Shown: positions 1-7,840 of the stretch, piece by piece
How the letters are laid out: every line of letters starts with the position of its first letter
Numbering within the stretch: position 1 is the stretch's first letter
Assembly (NCBI GenBank): GCA_017412055.1
Contig: JAFQOW010000020.1
Span: forward strand, 1-37,180
DNA: 37,180 bases
From: Lachnospiraceae bacterium
Lineage (GTDB): Bacteria; Bacillota; Clostridia; Lachnospirales; Lachnospiraceae
Reading direction: 5' to 3'
Program-made: the position numbers and the translations under genes
Notes under the pieces: model-generated
Database searches by the model: none
What the model saw: the letters and a program-made list of their open reading frames with translations, nothing else
What the model was told of the DNA's origin: nothing

Positions 1-11
1 ATGCTTATTAT

Positions 12-101
12 CCACCTGCCTACATAACTTATCGGCTTGGCCGATTAACTCTCGCGCAGCGAGAGTAGCCAAGCCTCTTCAAACAGTATTTCGGCAGGTG
101 G
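12..101 (+). ncRNA. Candidate structured RNA with three nested perfect stems
   Basis: Seen: an outer 9-bp perfect stem (12-20 with 93-101), a middle 8-bp perfect stem (34-41 with 68-75) and an inner 8-bp hairpin (48-55 with 59-66, loop GCA). A competing 6-bp hairpin (31-36 with 40-45, loop TTG) uses part of the middle stem, so two folds exclude each other. The stretch is clearly richer in G+C than the genes around it. I do not recognise it as 6S, tmRNA, SRP, RNase P or a known riboswitch. It may extend beyond the left edge. It could equally be the end of a mobile element or a DNA-level repeat. The strand is assumed from neighbouring genes. Confidence 0.4.
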
Positions 102-397
102 GCATTATCTTTGACGCGGGATGTTGAAAACTTAACGAAAATCTGCAAGAGTTGTCCATTGCCCTGCGAACAGCACCTAGCTAAAGGATGTGTTTTATCG
201 GAAATATCACACAGTAATAAACTTGTATCAAGAGGGCATTTAGCAAATCACGGGTTCATCAAAACAGCGGTGAAAAATAGATGGATATTCGTAGCAGCAT
301 ATCATTATCTATAGGCAGAAAATCGTCAGTAATATCTAAAATATTCCGATGATGAGAGTTATGTGTACTGTGTGAATTGAAGGTTGCTTAATTAAAC
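102..397. other. Gene-free stretch left of the first promoter
   Basis: No convincing gene. A TTG-initiated frame (111-314) has no ribosome-binding site and begins just after the outer stem of the preceding fold, so I treat it as chance. An imperfect hairpin lies at about 322-353 (an ATCGTC-type arm facing GATGAT, with an AATAT/ATATT inner part). The left half is unusually G+C-rich for this genome and could belong to a larger structured transcript that includes 12-101. Confidence 0.4.
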
Positions 398-426
398 TTG
401 CGATTAGGTGGGAATTGTGGTACAAT
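398..426 (+). promoter_or_regulatory. Sigma-A type promoter for the flavoprotein/pro/mut gene run
   Basis: TTGCGA (398-403) and TACAAT (421-426) are separated by exactly 17 bases. Transcription would begin near 433, about 60 bases before the first start codon. It is the only strong promoter seen before the twelve-gene run that ends at 16720. Confidence 0.65.
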
Positions 427-493
427 CTACTATGTTTTTATGATAATGGGATAGTTGTGTCCTGAGATAAAAATAATAGGAAAGAGTGCTAAT

Positions 494-1744
494 ATGACAA
501 GACTAATTATTGTTGGTGCAGGGGCATCTGGAATGATGGCTGCCATAAGTGCTGCAAAGAATAATAAGGATATTGAAATTGTTATTCTTGAGCATGGTAT
601 GAAGCATGGCAGAAAGATTTTAGCTACAGGTAATGGAAGATGCAATCTGACAAATAAAAAATTGGATAAAGAGTGCTTTAGAAGTCACGATGGAGAATTT
701 ATTGATAGCTGGCTTAAGGAATGTGATACAGATAAAATTATAGATACATTTTTTGAGTTTGGCATGTTGACCTATGATAAAGGAGGATATATATATCCTT
801 ATTCAAGACAGGCTTCAACTGTCAATGATATCCTTATAAAGATGTGCGAAAGCTTAAGTGTTAAGTTTATATTTGATGCACATGTTTTAGATGTTGAAAT
901 ATGTGATGATAAGACATTCAATGTGATGACTTCTGTGGGTTTTGAAGAAAACGGTGTTCGCAAGAAAAAGAGAGAAACCTTTATGGCGGATAAAGTGATA
1001 TTAGCCTGTGGAGGTAAGGCATATTCAAGTCTTGGAAGTGATGGCTCGGGATATAAGATGGCAAAAAATCTTGGAATTAAAATGATTCCAACGGTTCCTG
1101 CCCTTACAGGCCTTAAATGTAGAGAGAATGTATATAAGCTTGGAGCAGGTGTGAGAACTAATGCAAAAATTTCTTTATATGTTGACCATGAGATGGCTTG
1201 TGAGGATGAAGGTGAATTGCAGCTTACGGAATATGGAATATCAGGAATTCCTGTATTTCAGGTTTCAAGATTTGCTTCTTATGGCTTGTTAGATGGGTGT
1301 AAGGTTCATGTAAATATTGATTTTATGCCAGAATATACAGATGAAGAGATTAAAAGGAATATAGAATTGTTCAGTGGTATGGGTCATCATTCTATTGGGA
1401 ATGTATTAGATGGAATGATAAACAGTAAGCTTAAGGATTTGATATTAGCTCATTGTAGAATAGATGCTTTATCTTATGTGTCGGATTTATCTATTGAGGA
1501 AATAGATAAAATAGTGGCAAATCTTAAATGTTTTTACTCGGTTATCACTGAAACTAATGATTTTTCCCAGGCTCAGGTCTGTGCAGGTGGTGTTCGTCTG
1601 TCTGAAATAGATATGAATTTTCAGGTTAAGAGAATACCAGGTTTATATATAGTGGGAGAGCTACTTGATGTGGATGGTATCTGTGGAGGTTACAATCTTC
1701 ATTGGGCGTGGCTTTCAGGATTAATAGCAGGAAGAGATGTATAA
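494..1744 (+). CDS. NAD(P)/FAD-dependent oxidoreductase, BaiN/HI0933 (YhiN) family
   Basis: A flavoprotein of 416 residues. The N-terminal dinucleotide-binding motif GAGASG is at residues 8-13, followed by the family signature GNGRCNLTN at about 46-54. The C-terminus carries CAGGVRLSEID and VDGICGGYNLHWAW, which close the FAD site in this family. Members are soluble FAD proteins of uncertain substrate; one, BaiN, has been linked to bile-acid dehydroxylation, but that cannot be assumed here. I chose the ATG at 494 because AGGAAAGAG lies about 8 bases upstream; the frame can be extended to a TTG at 455 that has no such site. The stop codon overlaps the next start by one base, so the two flavoproteins are probably translationally coupled. 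Confidence 0.85.
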   Translation: MTRLIIVGAGASGMMAAISAAKNNKDIEIVILEHGMKHGRKILATGNGRCNLTNKKLDKECFRSHDGEFIDSWLKECDTDKIIDTFFEFGMLTYDKGGYIYPYSRQASTVNDILIKMCESLSVKFIFDAHVLDVEICDDKTFNVMTSVGFEENGVRKKKRETFMADKVILACGGKAYSSLGSDGSGYKMAKNLGIKMIPTVPALTGLKCRENVYKLGAGVRTNAKISLYVDHEMACEDEGELQLTEYGISGIPVFQVSRFASYGLLDGCKVHVNIDFMPEYTDEEIKRNIELFSGMGHHSIGNVLDGMINSKLKDLILAHCRIDALSYVSDLSIEEIDKIVANLKCFYSVITETNDFSQAQVCAGGVRLSEIDMNFQVKRIPGLYIVGELLDVDGICGGYNLHWAWLSGLIAGRDV

Positions 1745-3339
1745 TGATAAGAATTAGTCAGCTTAAGATACCTTATGAGAAATCTTTAGATGAGAAAAGT
1801 ATCTTAATTAATAAAATAGCAAAAAAACTTAATATTGCTAAGAATGAGATAACATCTTTTTCTATTGTTAAAAAGTCAATTGATGGCAGGGAAAAGCCCG
1901 ATATATATTTTGTATATTCAGTTGATGTGACTTTGGAAAATGAAGGAAGACTTAAGGCTAAGGTGTTTGGTAAAGATATTTCCAAGGTTACAAAGACAAT
2001 GTATAATTATAAACCTTTAAAAACAGTAGATAAGACAGGTGAAACTGTTATAGTTGGAATGGGACCAGCAGGACTTTTCTGTGGATATTTCTTAAGCTTA
2101 TATGGCTATAAGCCACTTATCATAGAACGTGGTAAGAAGGTTGAAGATAGACTTAGGGATGTAGAAAGGTTCTGGGAAACTGGGATTTTAAATGCAGAAT
2201 CGAATGTTCAGTTTGGCGAAGGTGGTGCTGGTACTTTCTCAGATGGTAAGCTTAATACTATGGTTAAGGATAAGTTTGGAAGAAACAAACTTGTTCTTGA
2301 AACTTTTGTAAAGTTTGGTGCGCCTATTGAGATTACATATGTGAATAAACCGCACATTGGAACAGATGTGTTAAGCCAAGTGGTTTCAAATATGCGCAAT
2401 GCCATATTAGAAAATGGTGGAAAGATACGATTTGAAACTAAGCTGACAGACATAATGGTTGATGATGGTAAGATTTCAGGGATTATTGTCAATGATAATG
2501 AGCATATAAAAGTAGATAATCTTGTATTAGCCTTAGGTCATAGTGCCAGAGATACATTTAAGATGCTTTATGATAAAAAGCTTTATATGGAGCCAAAAGC
2601 ATTTGCAGTAGGTGTACGTATGGAGCATAAGCAGGCTTTGATAGATGAAGCTATGTATGGAATGAAGCATGAGGATAGCGTGGATGGTATACTAGGAGCA
2701 GCTGATTATAAACTTACAGCTCATGCATCTAATGGAAGAAGCGTATATTCCTTCTGTATGTGTCCTGGTGGATATGTAGTAAATGCTTCATCGGAAGAAG
2801 GTATGCTGGCCGTAAATGGTATGAGTTATAGTAGGAGAGACAGTGAAAATGCTAACAGTGCAATTATCGTATCTGTAACACCTGAGGATTTTGAAAATAA
2901 TCATCCATTGTCAGGAATAGAATTTCAGCGAAAGCTTGAAAAGGCAGCGTTTAATGCAGGTAATGGTAAAATTCCTGTTCAGACTTATGGAGATTTCAAA
3001 AAAGGCATCAAATCTACAGAATTTAATGAGATTGCCCCTATAACTAAGGGGAATGTGGAATTTGCTGATATAAATGAAATATTGCCTGAAAGCCTATGTG
3101 ATGCTTTAAAGGAATGTATACCAGTTTTTGGTAAATCCATAAAAGGCTTTGATGATGATAGCGCACTTTTACTTGGAGTTGAAAGTAGAACTTCATCGCC
3201 TATACGCATTACTAGAGATGAAGATTTGATTGCAAATATAAAGGGTATATACCCCTGTGGTGAGGGTGCAGGATATGCCGGTGGTATCACATCGGCTGCT
3301 ATGGATGGAATAAGAGTATTTGAAGCTATTACTTCATAG
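1744..3339 (+). CDS. FAD-dependent dehydrogenase, COG2509 family
   Basis: 531 residues. An N-terminal domain of about 95 residues is followed by a Rossmann dinucleotide site (GMGPAG, near residue 104) and the stretch NVQFGEGGAGTFSDGKLN, typical of this uncharacterised flavoprotein family. The C-terminal GIYPCGEGAGYAGGITSAAMDG is the FAD-contacting end. The reaction is unknown; an NAD(P)H- or ferredoxin-linked reduction is only inferred. The ATG at 1744 shares its A with the upstream stop codon and has AGGAAG about 10 bases before it; this is preferred to the GTG-type start at 1702, which lies inside the previous gene. Two unrelated-substrate flavoproteins in tandem suggests shared redox housekeeping, but nothing in the sequence shows a joint pathway. 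Confidence 0.85.
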   Translation: MIRISQLKIPYEKSLDEKSILINKIAKKLNIAKNEITSFSIVKKSIDGREKPDIYFVYSVDVTLENEGRLKAKVFGKDISKVTKTMYNYKPLKTVDKTGETVIVGMGPAGLFCGYFLSLYGYKPLIIERGKKVEDRLRDVERFWETGILNAESNVQFGEGGAGTFSDGKLNTMVKDKFGRNKLVLETFVKFGAPIEITYVNKPHIGTDVLSQVVSNMRNAILENGGKIRFETKLTDIMVDDGKISGIIVNDNEHIKVDNLVLALGHSARDTFKMLYDKKLYMEPKAFAVGVRMEHKQALIDEAMYGMKHEDSVDGILGAADYKLTAHASNGRSVYSFCMCPGGYVVNASSEEGMLAVNGMSYSRRDSENANSAIIVSVTPEDFENNHPLSGIEFQRKLEKAAFNAGNGKIPVQTYGDFKKGIKSTEFNEIAPITKGNVEFADINEILPESLCDALKECIPVFGKSIKGFDDDSALLLGVESRTSSPIRITRDEDLIANIKGIYPCGEGAGYAGGITSAAMDGIRVFEAITS

Positions 3340-3359
3340 GAAAGGAAATGTTATAGAAA

Positions 3360-4193
3360 ATGATAAATAGAGATGCTTTAAAGGACAAGAAAAGAATAGT
3401 TGTAAAGATAGGTTCGTCTTCATTGACACATAAGGAGACAGGACTTCTAGACTTTGAAAAGCTAGAAAAGCTTGTAAGAGTGCTAACAAATTTAAGAAAT
3501 AAAGGAAAAGATGTTGTACTAGTATCATCTGGAGCAATTGCTGTGGGCAGAAAGAAATTAGGACTTAAAAAGGATGATATGACATTATCTAAAAAACAGG
3601 CTTGTGCAGCTGTTGGACAGGCACAGCTTATGATGACTTATCAAAAGATTTTCAGTGAGTATAATCAGCCTGTTGCCCAGATTCTTTTAACAAAGATTAC
3701 TATGATGCAGGAAGATAATAGAATCAATGCTGAAAATACATTTTTAGAGCTTTTAAGCTTAGGTGTTATTCCTATTGTTAATGAGAATGATACAGTATCC
3801 ACATACGAAATTCAGTTTGGTGATAATGATAGACTGTCAGCTTTAGTTACTGCACTTACAGGCGCTGACCTGCTTATTTTGTTATCAGATATAGATGGCT
3901 TGTATACAGATGATCCGAATGTCAATGAGGATGCCAAATTTGTAGAGGTTGTTGAAAAGCTTGATGATTATTACATGGATATGGGTAAAGAAACGAGCAG
4001 TAGTCAGGTAGGAACTGGCGGAATGAGCGCTAAACTTGTAGCTGCTAAGATTGCTACATATTCAGGGGCTGATATGGTTATAGCCAATGGTTCAGATGTG
4101 AACGTTATCAATGCTATAATGAATGGTGAGAATGTTGGAACATTGTTTATGGCAAATAAAAAGGAAAATTTTGATTTGTCTGACGAGGTTTAA
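3360..4193 (+). CDS. proB: Glutamate 5-kinase (short, no PUA domain)
   Basis: Catalyses ATP-dependent phosphorylation of glutamate, the first step of proline synthesis; ProA, encoded at 5088, uses the product. The amino-acid-kinase fold is visible: KIGSSSL near residue 16, a VSSGAIAVG motif, NENDTVS, FGDNDRLSA and the GTGGM segment near 220. At 277 residues it ends after the kinase domain and lacks the C-terminal PUA domain of the 367-residue E. coli enzyme; such short forms are known in Firmicutes. AGGAAAGG lies 14 bases before the ATG, a rather long gap. proB and proA are separated here by two small genes. Confidence 0.93.
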   Translation: MINRDALKDKKRIVVKIGSSSLTHKETGLLDFEKLEKLVRVLTNLRNKGKDVVLVSSGAIAVGRKKLGLKKDDMTLSKKQACAAVGQAQLMMTYQKIFSEYNQPVAQILLTKITMMQEDNRINAENTFLELLSLGVIPIVNENDTVSTYEIQFGDNDRLSALVTALTGADLLILLSDIDGLYTDDPNVNEDAKFVEVVEKLDDYYMDMGKETSSSQVGTGGMSAKLVAAKIATYSGADMVIANGSDVNVINAIMNGENVGTLFMANKKENFDLSDEV

Positions 4194-4243
4194 TAAATTA
4201 AATTTTGTTTATATAATAAAATTATAGTAATAGGAGAACTGAT

Positions 4244-4456
4244 ATGGATTTAAAGATTGAAAGAATTAATGAGCTTTATAGAAAGTCCCAGGCGGAGGGA
4301 CTCACAGAGGAAGAAAAAGCAGAGCAGGCAGCTCTTAGAAAGGCTTATGTGGAAGCATTTCATAAAAATATGAGAGGGAATCTTGATAATATGAAGATTC
4401 AGTATCCAGATGGCTCTATTGAAAATGTAAAGGATAGATATAAAGGAAAGAGATAA
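4244..4456 (+). CDS. DUF896 (YnzC-type) small protein
   Basis: A 70-residue soluble protein rich in charged residues. The N-terminal helical hairpin (ERINELYRKSQAEGLTEEE) and the C-terminal QYPDGSIENVKDRYKGKR identify the DUF896 family known from B. subtilis YnzC. Family members are small three-helix proteins without an assigned enzymatic role. TAGGAG precedes the ATG. It ends two bases before the cyclo-ligase gene, so the two are almost certainly co-translated. A TATAAT (4212-4217) lies just upstream, but I see no matching -35 element, so I do not call a promoter. Confidence 0.88.
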   Translation: MDLKIERINELYRKSQAEGLTEEEKAEQAALRKAYVEAFHKNMRGNLDNMKIQYPDGSIENVKDRYKGKR

Positions 4457-4458
4457 TT

Positions 4459-5046
4459 ATGGCGACAAAGAGTGAATTAAGAAAACGTATTAAGGCTATT
4501 AAAAGTGAATTTGAACCAGGGATGATTGATTTTGCAGGTGATATTATTTCGTACAAAGTTATGGCCCTTGAGGAATATAAAAATGCAGAGTGTGTATTTG
4601 TATATGTGGATTATAATAGAGAGGTTAAGACATTAACTCTTATAAAGGATGCTTTAAAGGTTGGGAAAAAGGTTGCTGTTCCAAAGGTTTATTCAGTAAA
4701 TGTAACTGATGATGGAAAATCTTCAAGATATATGAAATTTCATTATATATCTTCATTAGATGATTTGGAAGAAGGCTTTAGGGGTATTAAGGAGCCAAAG
4801 GAAGAACTTACCATAGCTGATATGGATAGTGAGAAGGCTATTATAGTTATGCCAATGGTTGCATTTGATGAAGAAAAAAACAGAGTAGGCTATGGTGGCG
4901 GAGTTTATGATAAGTATTTATCTACTCATACTTGTATAAAAAAGATTGGTGTAGCTTACGAGGAGCAAAAGGTTGATAAAATCGATGATTTAGATTCATT
5001 TGATATAAAGCCTGATATTATTATTACGCAAAAAAGTGTTTATTAG
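4459..5046 (+). CDS. fthC: 5-formyltetrahydrofolate cyclo-ligase
   Basis: Converts 5-formyl-THF to 5,10-methenyl-THF using ATP, recovering folate for one-carbon metabolism. The 195 residues match the family length. Key features are the N-terminal KSELRKRIKAIK basic helix, a PKV segment in the substrate site, and the conserved MPMVAFDEEKNRVGYGGGVYDKYL block around residues 133-157, which holds the ATP- and folate-binding glycines. Its start is two bases after the DUF896 gene, and it sits between proB and proA. The symbol is also written ygfA or MTHFS in other organisms. Confidence 0.92.
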   Translation: MATKSELRKRIKAIKSEFEPGMIDFAGDIISYKVMALEEYKNAECVFVYVDYNREVKTLTLIKDALKVGKKVAVPKVYSVNVTDDGKSSRYMKFHYISSLDDLEEGFRGIKEPKEELTIADMDSEKAIIVMPMVAFDEEKNRVGYGGGVYDKYLSTHTCIKKIGVAYEEQKVDKIDDLDSFDIKPDIIITQKSVY

Positions 5047-5087
5047 AGATATAGCTAATTTATTTTGTAGAAGAAAGGGAAGTAAAG

Positions 5088-6332
5088 ATGGATTTAGAAT
5101 TATTATGTAAAAATGCTTGTAAGACAAAGGTTTTCTTAGGAAAGCTTAGCACAGGAAAAAAGAATAGCGTACTTGTGGCTGTTGCTGATGCTTTATGTAA
5201 AAATGCGGAAAGTATTATAGCTGCCAATGATATTGATATTGAAAATGGCAGAAATAACAATATGCCAGAAGGTCTTATTGACAGACTTAAGCTTACAGTA
5301 GCTAGAATTGAAGATATGGCTTACGGTCTTAAAAAGGTTGCTGATTTACCAGACCCAATTGGCGAGGTTCTCGATATGACAAGAAGACCAAATGGTATGA
5401 CAATCGGTAAAAAGAGAGTGCCAATGGGTGTTATCGGTATAATTTATGAAGCTAGACCAAATGTTACATCAGATGCCTTTGGTTTATGTTTTAAAACTGG
5501 TAATGCTGTTATATTAAAAGGTGGTAGCGATGCCATAAATTCTAACAAAAAGATTGTTGAAGTTATTAGAGCCGCTTTAAATGATAATGGAATTCCAGCA
5601 GATGCATTGCAGCTTATTGAATCAACAGACAGAGAGACAACTACTAAGTTTATGAGAATGAATAGTTACGTAGATTTACTTATCCCAAGAGGAAGTGCAG
5701 GTCTTATAAAGGCAACTGTTGAAAATGCTACAATTCCAGTAATTGAGACAGGAACAGGTAATTGTCATATTTATGTTGATAAATCTGCTGATTTAGATAT
5801 GGCAGTGAAGATTCTTGTAAATGCTAAAACACAGAGAATAGGTGTATGTAATGCGTGTGAATCACTTGTTATACATAAGGAGGTTTTGGCAGACTTTTTA
5901 CCAATGGCAGTGGAGGCATTAAAACCATTTAATGTGGATATTCGTGGAGATGAAAGGGCTGTGGCAGTATGTGGTGAGATTAACAAAGCTACAGATGAGG
6001 ATTTCTATAAGGAATATCTTGATTATATTATATCTGTAAAGACTGTTGATAATATAGATGAAGCTATATTGCATATCAATGAACACAATACAAAGCATAG
6101 TGAGACTATCGTAACTAATGATTATAATAGCTCAAATAAGTTCCTTGACGAAATTGATGCGGCTTGTGTATATGTAAATGCTTCTACAAGATTTACAGAT
6201 GGATTTGAGTTTGGCTTTGGAGCAGAGATTGGTATTTCTACACAGAAGCTTCACGCTAGAGGACCTATGGGTCTTAGAGAGCTTACAACAAGTAAATATA
6301 TTATCTATGGCAATGGTCAGATAAGGGAGTAA
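5088..6332 (+). CDS. proA: Glutamate-5-semialdehyde dehydrogenase (gamma-glutamyl phosphate reductase)
   Basis: Reduces gamma-glutamyl phosphate with NADPH to glutamate semialdehyde, the second step of proline synthesis after ProB. The 414 residues match the usual length. The aldehyde-dehydrogenase-like fold shows [17 protein letters not shown] near residue 112, the cofactor-loop segment [10 protein letters not shown], and the catalytic cysteine in [10 protein letters not shown] near residue 255. The C-terminal [19 protein letters not shown] is characteristic. AGAAAGGG lies a few bases before the ATG. No proC was seen in the window, so the last step must be encoded elsewhere. Confidence 0.95.
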   Translation: MDLELLCKNACKTKVFLGKLSTGKKNSVLVAVADALCKNAESIIAANDIDIENGRNNNMPEGLIDRLKLTVARIEDMAYGLKKVADLPDPIGEVLDMTRRPNGMTIGKKRVPMGVIGIIYEARPNVTSDAFGLCFKTGNAVILKGGSDAINSNKKIVEVIRAALNDNGIPADALQLIESTDRETTTKFMRMNSYVDLLIPRGSAGLIKATVENATIPVIETGTGNCHIYVDKSADLDMAVKILVNAKTQRIGVCNACESLVIHKEVLADFLPMAVEALKPFNVDIRGDERAVAVCGEINKATDEDFYKEYLDYIISVKTVDNIDEAILHINEHNTKHSETIVTNDYNSSNKFLDEIDAACVYVNASTRFTDGFEFGFGAEIGISTQKLHARGPMGLRELTTSKYIIYGNGQIRE

Positions 6333-6334
6333 TT

Positions 6335-7810
6335 ATGAAGTTAAATGATGATATTATAGAAAAGCTATCTAATATAGAATCACTTATAGCAAGAGGTGAG
6401 TTGAAAGAAGCCCCTGAAAACGAGCCGGAAAGACAGTATTACTTTATGGCGAAGCTTAGAGATTATGTAAATCAAAAAAAGAAAGAGCTTGGCAGGGATT
6501 TATATGCTTGTACAAAAACCTTTGGCTGTCAGATGAATGCAAGAGATTCTGAAAAGCTTGTGGGCATACTTAATTTGATAGGTTATAAGGAAACAGATAG
6601 TGAGAAAGCAGATTTTGTTATATATAATACATGTACAGTTAGAGAAAATGCTAATTTAAAGGTATATGGTCATCTTGGTTTATTATCAAATTATAAGAAG
6701 AAAAATCCAGAGATGAAGATTGCTATGTGTGGCTGTATGATGCAGGAAGCACATGTGGTTGAAAAGATAAAGAAAAGCTATAGATTTGTGGATGTGGTAT
6801 TTGGTACTCACAACATATATAAATTCGCAGAGCTTTTATATATGAGAATTGTTAAGAATGCCATGATTATTGATATCTGGGAGGATACTACAAAGATAGT
6901 TGAGGAGCTTCCACTTGAGAGAAAGTTTAGCTTTAAGTCAGGTGTAAATATTATGTTTGGCTGTAACAATTTCTGTAGCTACTGTATTGTGCCTTATGTA
7001 AGAGGTAGAGAACGTAGCAGAAATCCTAAGGATATTATCAATGAGATTAAAATGTTAAGCGAAGATGGTGTTGTAGAAATTATGCTTCTTGGACAGAATG
7101 TTAATTCCTATGGAAAAAATCTTGAGGAACCTATGAGCTTTGCCAAGCTTCTTGAGGAAATAGAGAAGATAGATGGCATAGAACGTATTAGATTTATGAC
7201 TTCTCATCCAAAGGATTTGTCTGATGAATTGATTGAAGTTATGGCTAAGTCTAAGAAGATATGTCGTCAGCTTCATTTGCCAGTTCAGTCGGGAAGTAGC
7301 AGAATTCTAAAGGAAATGAATAGAAGGTATGATAAGGAGCATTACTTAAATCTTGTAGATAAGATAAAGAAGGCTATGCCAGATATATCACTTACTACAG
7401 ATATTATCGTGGGATTTCCAGGAGAGTCTGAAGAAGATTTTCTTGAAACAATGGATGTGGTTAAGAAGGTTAGATATGACTCGGCATTTACATTTATCTA
7501 TTCTAAACGTACAGGAACACCTGCTGCCGCTATGGAAAATCAAATTCCAGAGGATGTGGTAAAGGATAGATTTAATAGATTGCTGGAGGAAGTACAGAAA
7601 ATTGCCAATGAGCAGACCGTGCGATTTGAAGGTGAAGTACAGCCCGCTCTTGTGGAAGAGTTAAATGGACATATAGAAGGTTATGTTACAGGAAGACTTA
7701 GCTCAGGATTGTTAGTTCATTTTCCTGGAAATGAACAGTTAATTGGGAAGATAGTAGATGTTAGATTAAATGAAGCAAAGGGTTTTTACTATATGGGAGA
7801 AATGGCATAG
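6335..7810 (+). CDS. miaB: tRNA-2-methylthio-N6-dimethylallyladenosine synthase
   Basis: A radical-SAM methylthiotransferase that converts i6A37 of tRNA to ms2i6A. The substrate base is made by MiaA, encoded at 14420. The three cysteines of the auxiliary cluster are visible in TFGCQMNARDSE, YNTCTVRENA and CGCMMQE. The radical-SAM CxxxCxxC motif is CNNFCSYC, near residue 210. A C-terminal TRAM-type domain follows (about 425-490). The 491 residues include an N-terminal extension of roughly 60 residues before the methylthiotransferase domain, common in Clostridia. It begins two bases after proA with GGGAG upstream, so it is translationally linked to that gene. Confidence 0.95.
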   Translation: MKLNDDIIEKLSNIESLIARGELKEAPENEPERQYYFMAKLRDYVNQKKKELGRDLYACTKTFGCQMNARDSEKLVGILNLIGYKETDSEKADFVIYNTCTVRENANLKVYGHLGLLSNYKKKNPEMKIAMCGCMMQEAHVVEKIKKSYRFVDVVFGTHNIYKFAELLYMRIVKNAMIIDIWEDTTKIVEELPLERKFSFKSGVNIMFGCNNFCSYCIVPYVRGRERSRNPKDIINEIKMLSEDGVVEIMLLGQNVNSYGKNLEEPMSFAKLLEEIEKIDGIERIRFMTSHPKDLSDELIEVMAKSKKICRQLHLPVQSGSSRILKEMNRRYDKEHYLNLVDKIKKAMPDISLTTDIIVGFPGESEEDFLETMDVVKKVRYDSAFTFIYSKRTGTPAAAMENQIPEDVVKDRFNRLLEEVQKIANEQTVRFEGEVQPALVEELNGHIEGYVTGRLSSGLLVHFPGNEQLIGKIVDVRLNEAKGFYYMGEMA

Positions 7811-7840
7811 GGATGCCTTTAAGCGCTTAGGAGGATTAAG

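Noticed and set aside
111-314. A 67-codon TTG-initiated frame with several cysteines
   Set aside because: No ribosome-binding site, starts at the base of a strong RNA-like fold, codon choice unlike the neighbours and no recognisable protein pattern.
4205-4217. A possible promoter before the DUF896 gene (TATAAT at 4212-4217)
   Set aside because: No acceptable -35 element at 16-18 bases upstream; AT-rich spacing makes a chance TATAAT likely.
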